Positions 42,572 to 51,072 of a stretch of 64,000 nucleotides of DNA are shown here, piece by piece (positions within the stretch are counted from its first letter, which is position 1; the number at the start of each line of letters is the position of its first letter). The notes under the pieces were generated by a model. That model did no database searches, was not told where the DNA came from, and saw nothing but the letters and a program-made list of their open reading frames with translations. The DNA lies in the NCBI RefSeq assembly GCF_000819865.1, contig NZ_CDDF01000014.1:203007-267006 (forward strand), given 5' to 3'. The position numbers and the translations under genes are program-made. Source of the stretch: Aeromonas eucrenophila (GTDB lineage Bacteria > Pseudomonadota > Gammaproteobacteria > Enterobacterales > Aeromonadaceae).

Positions 42572-43501
42572 CTTGCCCGCCGCTTTCAACTCCTCGAAAT
42601 ACTTTGCCGCACCCGGATGCTGCTCGACACTCAGCACCGGGCCTATCTTGTTGCGCGCCTTGTGAAACAGGTTGGCGTAGCCGTAAGTCTGTTCGTTGAA
42701 GCTGGTCTGCTGGCTCAGCATCGCCTTGGTCAGGCGATAGACATCGGCATCTGGTGTGGCGCCATTGGTGACCAGGGTAGCGGCGATGGCGAAGGTGGGG
42801 GTGGCCTTCAGATTGCCGGGATAGATACGGGCTGGTACCTGACTGCGTTGATAGAACTTCACCCCCTTCAACAGTTGATCCCGAACCGGCCCTTCTATGG
42901 GTAAAAAGCCGATGGCGCAGTGTTTAGCCGTCTCCAGTACGATCCGGTTTGGATGCCCCATCACCAGTCCATAGGCATCGATCTGCTTGCTGCACAGCGC
43001 CTCGGCCAGATTGGCCACGCTCTTCAGATCCAGATCCTGCTCTTTCACCCCCATGGCAGAAAACAGGGCCAGTGCGGTCTGACGGGTACCCGAACTCTTC
43101 AGCCCCATGTCGATGGGGGCCAGCTTGAGCTGATCCAGCTTGGTGATGTCGCCATCGGCCCGCACCACTATGGTGAAAGGCTCAGCATGGGTCGCGAAGA
43201 GTGCCCGCAGCTCGGGTTGGGGCTGCTTGGCAAAAGGTCCAAGGCCATGGCTGGCCTGATAGAGCCAGTCGGATTGGACGAGGGCGTAGGAGATCTCTCC
43301 CGTTTGCAGCAGGCGAAGATTCTCGATGGAGCCCGAGCTGGCCTGCGGCTTGCATTGCAGATCCGGGTCACTCTTGCTGGCCAGTCGGCAGAACTCCTTG
43401 ATGACCTGGTAATAGATCCCCTGCTCACCACCCGTGGCGATGATGGCGGCGTGTGAGGTGGGTTGCCACAGCAGGGCCAGCAACAGCAGAAACGTTCTCA
43501 T
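42566..43501 (-). CDS. TAXI-family periplasmic solute-binding protein
   Basis: 311-residue protein with signal peptide MRTFLLLLALLWQPTSHA. The mature sequence IIATGGEQGIYYQVIKEFCR, then QASSGSIENLRLLQTGEISY with ALVQSDW, and MGLKSSGTRQTALALFSAMG carry TRAP-transporter TAXI receptor motifs. No TRAP permease genes are near. Its start overlaps by 4 bp (ATGA) the stop of the upstream LapD-like gene, so the two are translated together. This arrangement suggests the binding protein feeds a ligand signal to that membrane protein rather than to a transporter. Ligand unknown; TAXI proteins bind glutamate and other carboxylates. Confidence 0.88.
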   Translation of the reverse strand: MRTFLLLLALLWQPTSHAAIIATGGEQGIYYQVIKEFCRLASKSDPDLQCKPQASSGSIENLRLLQTGEISYALVQSDWLYQASHGLGPFAKQPQPELRALFATHAEPFTIVVRADGDITKLDQLKLAPIDMGLKSSGTRQTALALFSAMGVKEQDLDLKSVANLAEALCSKQIDAYGLVMGHPNRIVLETAKHCAIGFLPIEGPVRDQLLKGVKFYQRSQVPARIYPGNLKATPTFAIAATLVTNGATPDADVYRLTKAMLSQQTSFNEQTYGYANLFHKARNKIGPVLSVEQHPGAAKYFEELKAAGKL

Positions 43502-44796
43502 GATGCCTCCCGGCTGGCATAACCATCTATGCCCCAGCCACGCAGGGTGTCTATGTCGCTCACCTCGCTCGCCTCTGCCAGCAGGGTATAGCCGGAGGCA
43601 TGCAGACACTGGGAGAGCAGGTTCCAGTAGAGGGGGGTCTGGGTCAGCTGACAGCTGATGAACACCGGTCTGACGGGATCGAGCCTGGTCAGGTTGTCGT
43701 TGTTCATGGGCACGTTGCTGAATGCCATCTCGACCCCCTGGGCCTGCAGCGCCGTCAGCCGTTCCTCGGCCAGAGGGGGGAAGCTGGTCAGATCCCAGCG
43801 CCAGTCCAGGGTCTTGCCTCGGCCGCTCGCCAGGGATGAGGCGAACTGTGCCCAGTCGGGGTGAGTGAGCAGGCTGAGGGGGAGCTGGATCCCCTCCGCC
43901 TTCTGCGCCAGCCAGTCGTTGAGCAGGGCCCGGATCTCGTCCGGTGAACTATCCGTGGTCGGCGGGGTGCGGGGAATGAGCCGGCTGTATAGCCTTATGT
44001 CCCCCTGGGTGGAGACGAAGTGCTGCAGATGCATGCCGTTTGCGGTCTCGGCCAGCCCCATCAGCGGCTGAGGGGTCTGGATGTCGTCGTGCTTGCCGAG
44101 TTGGGTGATCTTGAGGCGCTGCTGCAGCAGATCCCGTTTACGCTCGGAGATCAGCTGGTTGATGGAGGCGACAACCTCCTGCAGTTCCCGCAACCAGGGA
44201 GTGGGCAGGTTGCCGCTGAACTGGCGTTTGCGGATCTGCATCAACTGCAGGCTGACTTCCTCGAGGGGGCGCAGCAGGCGATTGCACACCCACTGGATGA
44301 TGAGGGTCAGCACCACCAGACCACCGAGCAGGGCCAGCCCGGTGCGGCTGATGGCGTTCCACAGGTGCTGGTAGGCATAGCCCTTGTGTCCCTCGAGGGT
44401 GAGGGTGCCGAGGATGCGCCAGCCATCGGTGAGCTCCTGTTCGACCTTGACCGGCGGCATGCTGATGACGGTGGGAAGCCAGCTGGGAATGTTCTGTTGC
44501 GCGGTGTGGAATGCCTTCTGGAACAGCAGTTGTCCATCCGGATCCAGCAGGGTGACCGAGCTGACGAAGCCACCGTCGAACATGGCGTTGACTATGGTTT
44601 CCGCCAGCACCTTGTCGTCGTTGAGCAGGGTCCCCTGCAGCACCAGCCCCAGCGCCGTGATGGCGGTCTCCAGGTTGGCCGACATCTGATCGAGGATGGA
44701 TTGCCGTACCGTGGTGATCTCGAGCATGAACAGCAGGATGGCACCGATGGCGAACAGGATCAGGATGATTACATTTAACAATCTGGCCAATGACAT
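43498..44796 (-). CDS. LapD-like membrane receptor with degenerate EAL domain and no GGDEF
   Basis: 432 residues: TM1 (about 7-26), periplasmic LapD/MoxY-type domain (27-150), TM2 (151-170), HAMP (171-222) and a cytoplasmic EAL-like domain (about 245-430). The periplasmic end GWRILGTLTLEGHKGYAYQH LW matches LapD, whose conserved Trp (here W126) contacts LapG. The cytoplasmic part keeps EAL-fold echoes (LTALQAQGVEMAFSNV; LLAEASEVSDIDTLRGWGID) but has no EAL or metal residues. Normal LapD has about 650 residues with GGDEF plus EAL; this one lacks GGDEF. ATG 44796 with GGAG upstream. Coupled to the TAXI gene; lapG converges. Confidence 0.82.
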   Translation of the reverse strand: MSLARLLNVIILILFAIGAILLFMLEITTVRQSILDQMSANLETAITALGLVLQGTLLNDDKVLAETIVNAMFDGGFVSSVTLLDPDGQLLFQKAFHTAQQNIPSWLPTVISMPPVKVEQELTDGWRILGTLTLEGHKGYAYQHLWNAISRTGLALLGGLVVLTLIIQWVCNRLLRPLEEVSLQLMQIRKRQFSGNLPTPWLRELQEVVASINQLISERKRDLLQQRLKITQLGKHDDIQTPQPLMGLAETANGMHLQHFVSTQGDIRLYSRLIPRTPPTTDSSPDEIRALLNDWLAQKAEGIQLPLSLLTHPDWAQFASSLASGRGKTLDWRWDLTSFPPLAEERLTALQAQGVEMAFSNVPMNNDNLTRLDPVRPVFISCQLTQTPLYWNLLSQCLHASGYTLLAEASEVSDIDTLRGWGIDGYASREAS

Positions 44797-45066
44797 ACCT
44801 ACTCCATGGCAATGTTATTGCAACATTTGAGGGTTAGGCCGCGAAAACAACCGGACCCGGTTCTTAAAAATAGAAAAAAATGGCTGAAAGAGACGATCAT
44901 TTCTGCCCATGGAGGGAGGTTATGCATAAAATGTGAGGTTCGTGCATATAGCTATGAACTTTTTGTAAGTATTTAGGTCTAAAAACCAGATATTCGGTTT
45001 TCATAAGAAAAACTCATAAAAACAGACCCACAACTACCACCCTTAGATCTAACGACAGGATAGCGG
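44797..45066. promoter_or_regulatory. Divergent promoter region, LapD-like operon / mepM
   Basis: 270-bp AT-rich region between divergent starts. A partial inverted repeat (AACCGGACCCGGTT, about 44849-44862) lies near the LapD-like gene. No clear sigma70 pair could be fixed with confidence. Confidence 0.35.
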
Positions 45067-46404
45067 ATGAAACGTCTCCGTCCCTTGGTAGCGCAGGCTG
45101 CCAACTGGGAACCCCCGGTTCCCCGCAAGCATTTTTACGCCATGCTATTGCTCACGGCCATGACGCTGTCAGCGGTAGCCGTATTGCCAGCCCCAGGTGA
45201 CATCCTGGAGCGGCCATTGCGTCTGGAGTTGCCGATCGCCACCACTGGCACCGCAACCAACGAAGACAACACCGACTTCAACGACATTCCGGATCACGAA
45301 CTGGTGGAGGCTGCGGCCCCGGAAGATGACATCCCGGCTGATGCTACCCCTCAGTGGCAGGATTACCGGGTGCGCAACGGTGAGAACCTGACCACCATCT
45401 TCAACAACCTTGGCCTCTCCACCACCACCCTCTACAAGGTGCTGGACGCGGACAGCAAGAACAACCTGGCGCGTCTCAAGCCCGGCCAGACCATAGAGTT
45501 GCTGATCGATCAGGACAACATACTGCAGCAGCTGAAGATCCGCCTGAACATCAAGCAGACCCTGGTGCTGGAGCGTACTGACGACACTTACAGCGCCAAC
45601 ATGCTCAATGAAGAGGTGCAGTGGCAGCAGAAGAGTTATGACGGCGTCATCAACGGCAGCTTCTATGTCAGCGCCCGCAATGCGGGGATCCCGGCGAACC
45701 ACATCCAGAAGATTGCCAACCTGTTCCAGTGGCGGATGAACTTCGCCAAGGACTTGCAAAAGGGTGACAAGTTCAAGGTGCTGGTGAGACAGGAGACGGT
45801 CGAGGGCAAGAGCACAGGCAACACCCAGCTGCTGGGCGTCGAAGTGTTCAGCCAGGGCAAGGCGGTGTCTGCCTGGCTGTCGGAAGATGGCAACTATTAT
45901 GACGGCCAGGCAAACAGCCTGGAGCGTGGCTTCCGCCGTTATCCGACCCACAGTCGCTATCGGGTCAGCTCCAACTTCAACCCGGCCCGGCGCCATCCCA
46001 TCACGGGGCAGGTTCGCCCCCACGAGGGCACCGACTTCGCCCTGCCGGTGGGCACGGCGGTCATGGCTACCGGTGACGGGGTTGTGCTCAAGGCGACCCG
46101 CCACCCGCTGGCCGGTACCTATGTGGTGATCAAGCATGGCCGCACCCTGATGACCCGCTATCTGCACCTGAGCAAGCTGCTGGTGAAACCCGGCCAGAAG
46201 GTGAAGATGGGGGACAAGATTGCGCTCTCCGGCAACACAGGCCGCTCCACCGGTGCCCACCTGCACTACGAGGTGCGGATCAACAACCGTCCGGTGGATC
46301 CCATGAAGGTCAAGCTGCCGATGGCGGAACCCTTGAGCGGCAAGGACAAGCGCCAGTTCCTCGCCAAGGTGAAGAGCTATCGCAAGGAGATGGAGGCGGG
46401 TTAA
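45067..46404 (+). CDS. mepM: Murein DD-endopeptidase MepM-like (M23 family)
   Basis: 445-residue peptidoglycan hydrolase cutting D-Ala-mDAP cross-links during cell-wall expansion. One membrane anchor (about 23-41), a LysM/OapA-like region (YRVRNGENLTTIFNNLGLST), then an M23 domain with HEGTDFALPVGTAV and GAHLHYEVRINNRPVDP, holding the HxxxD and HxH zinc ligands. Length fits E. coli MepM (440). In E. coli it follows znuA; here the lapG cluster lies between. ATG 45067. Confidence 0.93.
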   Translation: MKRLRPLVAQAANWEPPVPRKHFYAMLLLTAMTLSAVAVLPAPGDILERPLRLELPIATTGTATNEDNTDFNDIPDHELVEAAAPEDDIPADATPQWQDYRVRNGENLTTIFNNLGLSTTTLYKVLDADSKNNLARLKPGQTIELLIDQDNILQQLKIRLNIKQTLVLERTDDTYSANMLNEEVQWQQKSYDGVINGSFYVSARNAGIPANHIQKIANLFQWRMNFAKDLQKGDKFKVLVRQETVEGKSTGNTQLLGVEVFSQGKAVSAWLSEDGNYYDGQANSLERGFRRYPTHSRYRVSSNFNPARRHPITGQVRPHEGTDFALPVGTAVMATGDGVVLKATRHPLAGTYVVIKHGRTLMTRYLHLSKLLVKPGQKVKMGDKIALSGNTGRSTGAHLHYEVRINNRPVDPMKVKLPMAEPLSGKDKRQFLAKVKSYRKEMEAG

Positions 46405-46423
46405 TTCCTCGTCCCGGATATGA

Positions 46424-46455
46424 AAAGGCCCCGCCAGACTGGCGGGGCCTTTTTG
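46424..46455. terminator. Bidirectional Rho-independent terminator
   Basis: Stem AAAGGCCCCGCCA / TGGCGGGGCCTTT with a GAC loop and T5; serves mepM and the convergent dehydrogenase gene. Confidence 0.94.
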
Positions 46456-46468
46456 TTGCAGCCAGGGC

Positions 46469-47413
46469 TCAGTAGCCCTTGTCGAAGTCGATCCGGCCAT
46501 CGAGCTGCTGACCGTCGATGAAGCGGATGTAGTTGCGGATGAAGATCTGGGCCACATCTTCCGGGAAGCTGTAGGCGCTGTTGTGGGGGGTGATGATGAG
46601 ATTGGGCTGGTGCCAGAGCGGGCTGGTGGCGGGCAGGGGCTCCTGCTCGAACACATCCAGCACGGCCATCGCGATCTGCTCGGTACGCAGCGCCTCCAGC
46701 AGATCTCCCTCGTGTACGGCATTGCCCCGGCCGACGTTGAACAGGATGGCGCTCGGCTTGCAGTGCTTGAAGCGCTCGGCGGTGAACAGGTGGCGGGTCT
46801 CGCGGGTGGCTGGCAACACGCTGACGATGACATCGGCCTGGGCCAGTATCTTGTTCAGCGCAGGCAGCTGATACACCTGATCGAAGCCCGCCCGCTCACG
46901 GCCGCTGTGGCTGATGCCGAGCACCCTCATGCCGAAGTGCTTGCCGGTCTGGGCGATGTGCTGGCCTATGCTGCCGGTGCCGAGCAGCAGCAGGGTCTTG
47001 CCTTTCAGGCCTTGATAGGGATGGCTCTGCCACAGCTTCTGGTGCTGCTGTTCACTGTAGAGTGGCAACTGGCGCGACAGGCTGAGCAGGTGACCAAACA
47101 CGTACTCGCTCATCAGCGGGCCGAAGATACCGCGCACATTGGTCAGCAGATAATCGCGGCGACTGCTGGCATCCAGCAGCACGTCGACACCCGCATAGGT
47201 GGATTGCAGCCAGGCGAGCTTGCCGGCCTTGGGCAACAGTGGCTTGGCACGGGCCGGCTCGGCCATCAGGATATGAGCCTCCCCGATCAGTCGTTCGGCC
47301 TCGGTCTGGTTGTCGGCCCGCAGAATGCGCAGATGGGGGAGGTGGGCCGCCTTGAGCAGACGTTCATAGTGGGCGTTGTCCTGGCTGAGCAGAAGCAGGG
47401 TACGTTGGCTCAT
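46469..47413 (-). CDS. D-2-hydroxyacid dehydrogenase family protein
   Basis: 314-residue NAD(P)H-dependent dehydrogenase. Rossmann motif LLLGTGSIGQHIAQTGKHFG, catalytic Arg in LFNVGRGNAVHE, Glu in DVFEQEPLPATSP and His in IITPHNSAYSFP give the complete catalytic set. It probably interconverts a 2-keto acid and D-2-hydroxy acid (glyoxylate/hydroxypyruvate reductase group); substrate not fixed. ATG 47413 is used, with AAGGA upstream. Monocistronic. Confidence 0.88.
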   Translation of the reverse strand: MSQRTLLLLSQDNAHYERLLKAAHLPHLRILRADNQTEAERLIGEAHILMAEPARAKPLLPKAGKLAWLQSTYAGVDVLLDASSRRDYLLTNVRGIFGPLMSEYVFGHLLSLSRQLPLYSEQQHQKLWQSHPYQGLKGKTLLLLGTGSIGQHIAQTGKHFGMRVLGISHSGRERAGFDQVYQLPALNKILAQADVIVSVLPATRETRHLFTAERFKHCKPSAILFNVGRGNAVHEGDLLEALRTEQIAMAVLDVFEQEPLPATSPLWHQPNLIITPHNSAYSFPEDVAQIFIRNYIRFIDGQQLDGRIDFDKGY

Positions 47414-47573
47414 ACTCTTGTTCCTTATCATGTTTATGGCACGGCGGAGGCTGTACTGTTTCCATCTTACCCCAGTTGATCGGGCAAGATAGCCGAGCCT
47501 GGCGCTTTTTCGTTTTCGCCACGGCCCTCGTGGGCTACAATCCGTCCCACATTTTGCAAAGGATCCGACTCCA

Positions 47574-48155
47574 GTGTTTGGTGACAAGTTTTATAAGCGA
47601 CTGGCCGAGCTACAGCCTTGGCAACAGACCGTCTACACCCTGGCGCTGGCGGAGCGCATGTACCCCAACTATGTGCTGTTTACCCAGGCAGCTGGTTTCG
47701 GTGATGCGAAGGCATTTCGTCATGCGCTGGATCAGATGTGGAACTACCTCACAGTGAAGGGCTCCCGGGTCAATCTCGGGGCCATTCTGGAGGCATTCGA
47801 GGTCTACATTCCCGAGCCGGGCAAGTTTGAATCTTACGGTGCCTATCCGGCGCTGGATGCCTGTGTGGCACTGGGCTGTGCCTACAACTCGGTGATCTGC
47901 CGGGTGGGGGAAGAAGCCGAAGATGCCAGTCATGCTTCGGTGGGAACCGTGGCCGGGTTTATCGACATGCTGGAAGGCCGTGAGCTGACCGACGAAGAGC
48001 TGTACGAGCACGAGTACATCGAGGCCGAGCTGGAGTTTCAGGTCGAGCTGCTCAAGCGGGTGGCCCATGAGCGCGACAGCGACCGGATTCTGGCGATCCG
48101 TACCTTTGCGGCGCAAGACGGTGTCTCCAACATCGGTATCAGCCTGGAAGAGTGA
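47574..48155 (+). CDS. yjaG: DUF416 protein YjaG
   Basis: 193-residue soluble protein matching E. coli YjaG: ERMYPNYVLFTQAAGFGD and YPALDACVALGCAYN, ending in SNIGISLEE. Function unknown. The start appears to be GTG 47574 with AAAGGAT about 10 nt upstream; no ATG precedes the conserved region. Divergent from the dehydrogenase gene. Confidence 0.88.
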   Translation: MFGDKFYKRLAELQPWQQTVYTLALAERMYPNYVLFTQAAGFGDAKAFRHALDQMWNYLTVKGSRVNLGAILEAFEVYIPEPGKFESYGAYPALDACVALGCAYNSVICRVGEEAEDASHASVGTVAGFIDMLEGRELTDEELYEHEYIEAELEFQVELLKRVAHERDSDRILAIRTFAAQDGVSNIGISLEE

Positions 48156-48177
48156 TCCCGCTGAGGATCCCAAAGAA

Positions 48178-48206
48178 AAAAAGCTCCCGTTCGGGAGCTT
48201 TTTTTA
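48178..48206. terminator. Bidirectional Rho-independent terminator
   Basis: Stem AAGCTCCC / GGGAGCTT with a GTTC loop flanked by an A-run and T7; ends yjaG and the convergent MarR gene. Confidence 0.93.
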
Positions 48207-48220
48207 TGTCCGTTATCGCC

Positions 48221-48700
48221 TCAGGCCCGCTCTTCGGTGAGCGGTCTGACGCTCAGCACGGGGGCGGCATCGATGCCATCGGCATTCATCATGGCCGAGA
48301 TGCGTTGCAGGGAGGAGAGCAGCAAGCCCTGCTCCCAGGTTTCCAGCGCCTGAAAGCGCTGGATGAAGCTCTCTTGCAACGGGGTCGGCGCCTGTGCCAG
48401 CAGGGCACGGCCTGCGTCAGTCAGGGTCGCATGTACCTTGCGCTTGTCGGTGCTGCTGCGAATGCGCTGCACCAGCTGACGGCTCTCCAGGCGGTCCATG
48501 ATGGTGGTCGCGGTGGCCTGACTCATGTTGGTGTGATCCGCCAGCTGGCGCATGGAGATCTGCCCCAGCTCGTTGATCCCCTTGAGCAGCAGGAGCTGCG
48601 GCGAGGTCAGTCCGGCTTCCTTGATCAAGCGTTTGGAGTGCATGTCGATGGCACGGATGATCTGGCGCAGGGCAACCAGCACTTCATCATGTTTTTCCAT
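48221..48700 (-). CDS. MarR-family regulator, CosR/EctR-like
   Basis: 159-residue winged-helix repressor. LTSPQLLLLKGINELGQISM, then RQLADHTNMSQATATTIMDR, then LESRQLVQRIRSSTDKRKVH are the MarR helix-turn-helix and wing. N-terminal ALRQIIRAIDMHSKRLIKEA resembles CosR/EctR regulators of compatible-solute genes. It is divergent from an unknown gene and a BCCT transporter, supporting a role in osmolyte uptake control. A palindrome upstream is a likely operator. Confidence 0.85.
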   Translation of the reverse strand: MEKHDEVLVALRQIIRAIDMHSKRLIKEAGLTSPQLLLLKGINELGQISMRQLADHTNMSQATATTIMDRLESRQLVQRIRSSTDKRKVHATLTDAGRALLAQAPTPLQESFIQRFQALETWEQGLLLSSLQRISAMMNADGIDAAPVLSVRPLTEERA

Positions 48701-48736
48701 GGGATCTGGGTCGTGGCAGGGCAGTTGAGAGGCGCA

Positions 48737-48829
48737 AAATTGTCCGCCTAATTCGTCGCAAGGTCAATATGGTTTTTGGTGTAATCATTTCTGCTCTAAT
48801 GAATAATGTGTTAGGTTGTCGGACAATTT
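48737..48829. promoter_or_regulatory. Candidate MarR/CosR operators in divergent region
   Basis: AAATTGTCCG (48737-48746) and its inverse CGGACAATTT (48820-48829) lie near the two start regions. The second is part of the palindrome TTGTCGGACAA (48816-48826). Similar TTGTC-type palindromes are plausible CosR/EctR targets; binding is inferred. Confidence 0.6.
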
Positions 48830-48862
48830 CCGAATTTTAACCCGATATTCGAGGAGTGATAC

Positions 48863-49390
48863 ATGAATGATGCACTGGATATCAAGTCGCTGGTGGCCGG
48901 ACTAAAGGTCGTCAGGGTGCGCTATGAGCTGCCTGATACCTCGGCCTTCGTGCGCTATCAACCCGCCTATGACGAGGACCCCAACAACCTCAAGGTGCAC
49001 CACTACGATGGCGAATTGCCCCTCTCCTGCAGCGAGACAGGTGCTTTCAGCCTAAAGGAGTTGGTGAATGAATTGCGCTATGCCTATGTGCTGGTTCACC
49101 TCTTCCCCGACGAGAGCGCCATGAACTTCTACCTGACCGGCCTCGATACCGGCCTGGCCCAGCTCGAGTTCATCGGTGGCTCCTACGACTTCAACCGGCT
49201 CTGGATCACCAGCGGCATCTCCAATCTGGGCATGCCCATGGCCATCTTCCTCGGCAAGCGCCACGCGGTGAACGGCCAGCCTTCGGTCAGCCTGGTGGAT
49301 CACCGTGAGCAGGTGGCAGGCCGCCTGGTCTATCGCGCCATCGGCGGGGCGGGAGATCACGTGGGTGAAGACTTTTTCAACAACGACTAA
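48863..49390 (+). CDS. Hypothetical protein co-transcribed with BCCT transporter
   Basis: 175 residues, family not recognised. No signal peptide or membrane helix. It has mixed alpha/beta character (VRVRYELPDTSAFVRYQPAY; YVLVHLFPDESAMNFYLTGL). Ends 9 bp before the BCCT gene, with AAGGAGG between them, so the two are one operon. It could be an osmolyte-linked accessory protein, but nothing in the sequence shows a mechanism. Confidence 0.75.
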   Translation: MNDALDIKSLVAGLKVVRVRYELPDTSAFVRYQPAYDEDPNNLKVHHYDGELPLSCSETGAFSLKELVNELRYAYVLVHLFPDESAMNFYLTGLDTGLAQLEFIGGSYDFNRLWITSGISNLGMPMAIFLGKRHAVNGQPSVSLVDHREQVAGRLVYRAIGGAGDHVGEDFFNND

Positions 49391-49399
49391 GGAGGCCAG

Positions 49400-50998
49400 A
49401 TGCGAGCAACCAAAGGGCCGTTGAAAGGCCTCAATCCCACCATGGCCATGACGGCTCTGACCGTCATCACCCTGTTCCTGCTGTTCGGGGTCTTCGTGCC
49501 GGAGACGGCCGCGGCCTGGTTCGTCGGCGCCAAGGACAACATCATCGCAGGCTTCAAGTGGTACTACATTCTGGTGGTCGCCCTGTTCCTGTTCTTCGCC
49601 GTCTATCTGATGTTCAGCCGCTTTGGCAGCATCCGGCTGGGCGACGACGACCAGGTACCGGAGTTTGGCTACTTTGCCTGGTTCTCCATGCTGTTCAGCG
49701 CCGGCATGGGCATAGGCCTGGTGTTCTGGAGCATCGCCGAGCCCATGAACCACCTGCAGGGCAACCCCTTTATCACCGAAGGGATGACGCCGGAGGCGGC
49801 CCAGATCGCCATGCGCCTCACCTTCTTCCACTGGGGCCTGCACCCCTGGGCCATCTATGTGATCGTCGGCCTCTCCCTGGCCTTCTTCAGTTATCGCCGC
49901 AAGTTGCCGCTGGCGATCCGCTCCGTGCTCTACCCCATTCTCGGCGAGCGTATCTACGGCTTCTGGGGCCATGCCGCCGACGTGCTGGCGGTGTTTGGTA
50001 CCGTGTTCGGGGTGGCGACCTCCCTCGGCCTCGGCGTCTCCCAGATGAACACCGGCCTCAACCAGATGTTCGGCATGACGGTGTCCCAGGGCAACCAGCT
50101 GTGGCTCATCGGCGGCATCAGCCTGATCGCGACCCTGTCGGCGGTGTCCGGCGTGGGGCGTGGGGTCAAGCTGCTGTCCGAACTCAACATCTGGCTCAGC
50201 GTCTTCGTGCTCGGCCTTTTCCTGGTGCTGGGCCCGACCACCTACATCCTCAACGCCTATGTGCAGAACATCGGCGACTACCTGCAGAACATCATCAAGC
50301 TGAGCTTCTGGACCAACACCGAGGCCAACGGCACCTCGGCCTGGCAGTCGAGCTGGACCGCCTTCTACTGGGGCTGGTGGATCGCCTGGGCGCCCTTCGT
50401 CGGCATGTTCATCGCCCGCATCTCCAAGGGGCGCACCATCCGTGAGTTCGTGCTCGGGGTGCTGCTGGTGCCCTCCCTGCTCGGCATGTTCTGGCTCACG
50501 GTATTCGGTGGCACCGCCATGAACCTGGAGCTGTTCGGAGGCGGTGGTGTGGTGGCGGCGGTCAATCAGGACGTGACCCTGGCGCTCTACAAGACGGTGG
50601 AGCTGCTGCACTGGGAGACCTTCGGCTGGATCGCCAAGGGGGTGCTGACCCTGCTGATCTGCACCTACTTCATCACCTCCAGCGATTCGGGCACCTTGGT
50701 CATCACGACCCTGCTCTCCATCGGCGATCAGGATCCCCCCGTGCTGCACCGCGCCATCTGGGGACTGGGGCAGGGGCTGGTGGCGGGTATCCTGCTGGTG
50801 TCCGGCGGGCTGGCGGCCCTGCAGGCGGCCAGCATCATAGCCGCGCTGCCGTTCTCGCTGATCATGTTGGCCATGTGCTATTCGCTGATGCTGGGGCTCA
50901 AGCAGGAGAGTCAGCACCAGTTCGAGTACCGGCAGAAGCTCAAGCGCCACGACGGCTCCTCCCATATGAGCCTGATGGACAGGATTGGTCCGGCCTAG
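49400..50998 (+). CDS. BCCT-family betaine/carnitine/choline transporter
   Basis: 532-residue inner-membrane symporter with 12 predicted helices. BCCT landmarks: FSAGMGIGLVFWSIAEPMNH (GMGIG substrate/Na motif), FFHWGLHPWAIYVIVGLSLA, and GWWIAWAPFVGMFIARISKG (WAPFVGMFIARISKGRT signature). Takes up compatible solutes such as glycine betaine; specificity cannot be read. Co-transcribed with the hypothetical gene upstream and probably repressed by the adjacent MarR regulator. Confidence 0.93.
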   Translation: MRATKGPLKGLNPTMAMTALTVITLFLLFGVFVPETAAAWFVGAKDNIIAGFKWYYILVVALFLFFAVYLMFSRFGSIRLGDDDQVPEFGYFAWFSMLFSAGMGIGLVFWSIAEPMNHLQGNPFITEGMTPEAAQIAMRLTFFHWGLHPWAIYVIVGLSLAFFSYRRKLPLAIRSVLYPILGERIYGFWGHAADVLAVFGTVFGVATSLGLGVSQMNTGLNQMFGMTVSQGNQLWLIGGISLIATLSAVSGVGRGVKLLSELNIWLSVFVLGLFLVLGPTTYILNAYVQNIGDYLQNIIKLSFWTNTEANGTSAWQSSWTAFYWGWWIAWAPFVGMFIARISKGRTIREFVLGVLLVPSLLGMFWLTVFGGTAMNLELFGGGGVVAAVNQDVTLALYKTVELLHWETFGWIAKGVLTLLICTYFITSSDSGTLVITTLLSIGDQDPPVLHRAIWGLGQGLVAGILLVSGGLAALQAASIIAALPFSLIMLAMCYSLMLGLKQESQHQFEYRQKLKRHDGSSHMSLMDRIGPA

Positions 50999-51020
50999 GC
51001 CGCTGGCACGGCGTGAAATG

Positions 51021-51050
51021 AAAAGGGGAACCGCGAGGTTCCCCTTTTTG
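51021..51050. terminator. Bidirectional Rho-independent terminator
   Basis: Stem AAAAGGGGAACC / GGTTCCCCTTTT with a GCGA loop and T-run. Ends the BCCT gene and mutS. Confidence 0.94.
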
Positions 51051-51072
51051 CATCCTGTGCTGGCAGAGCCGG

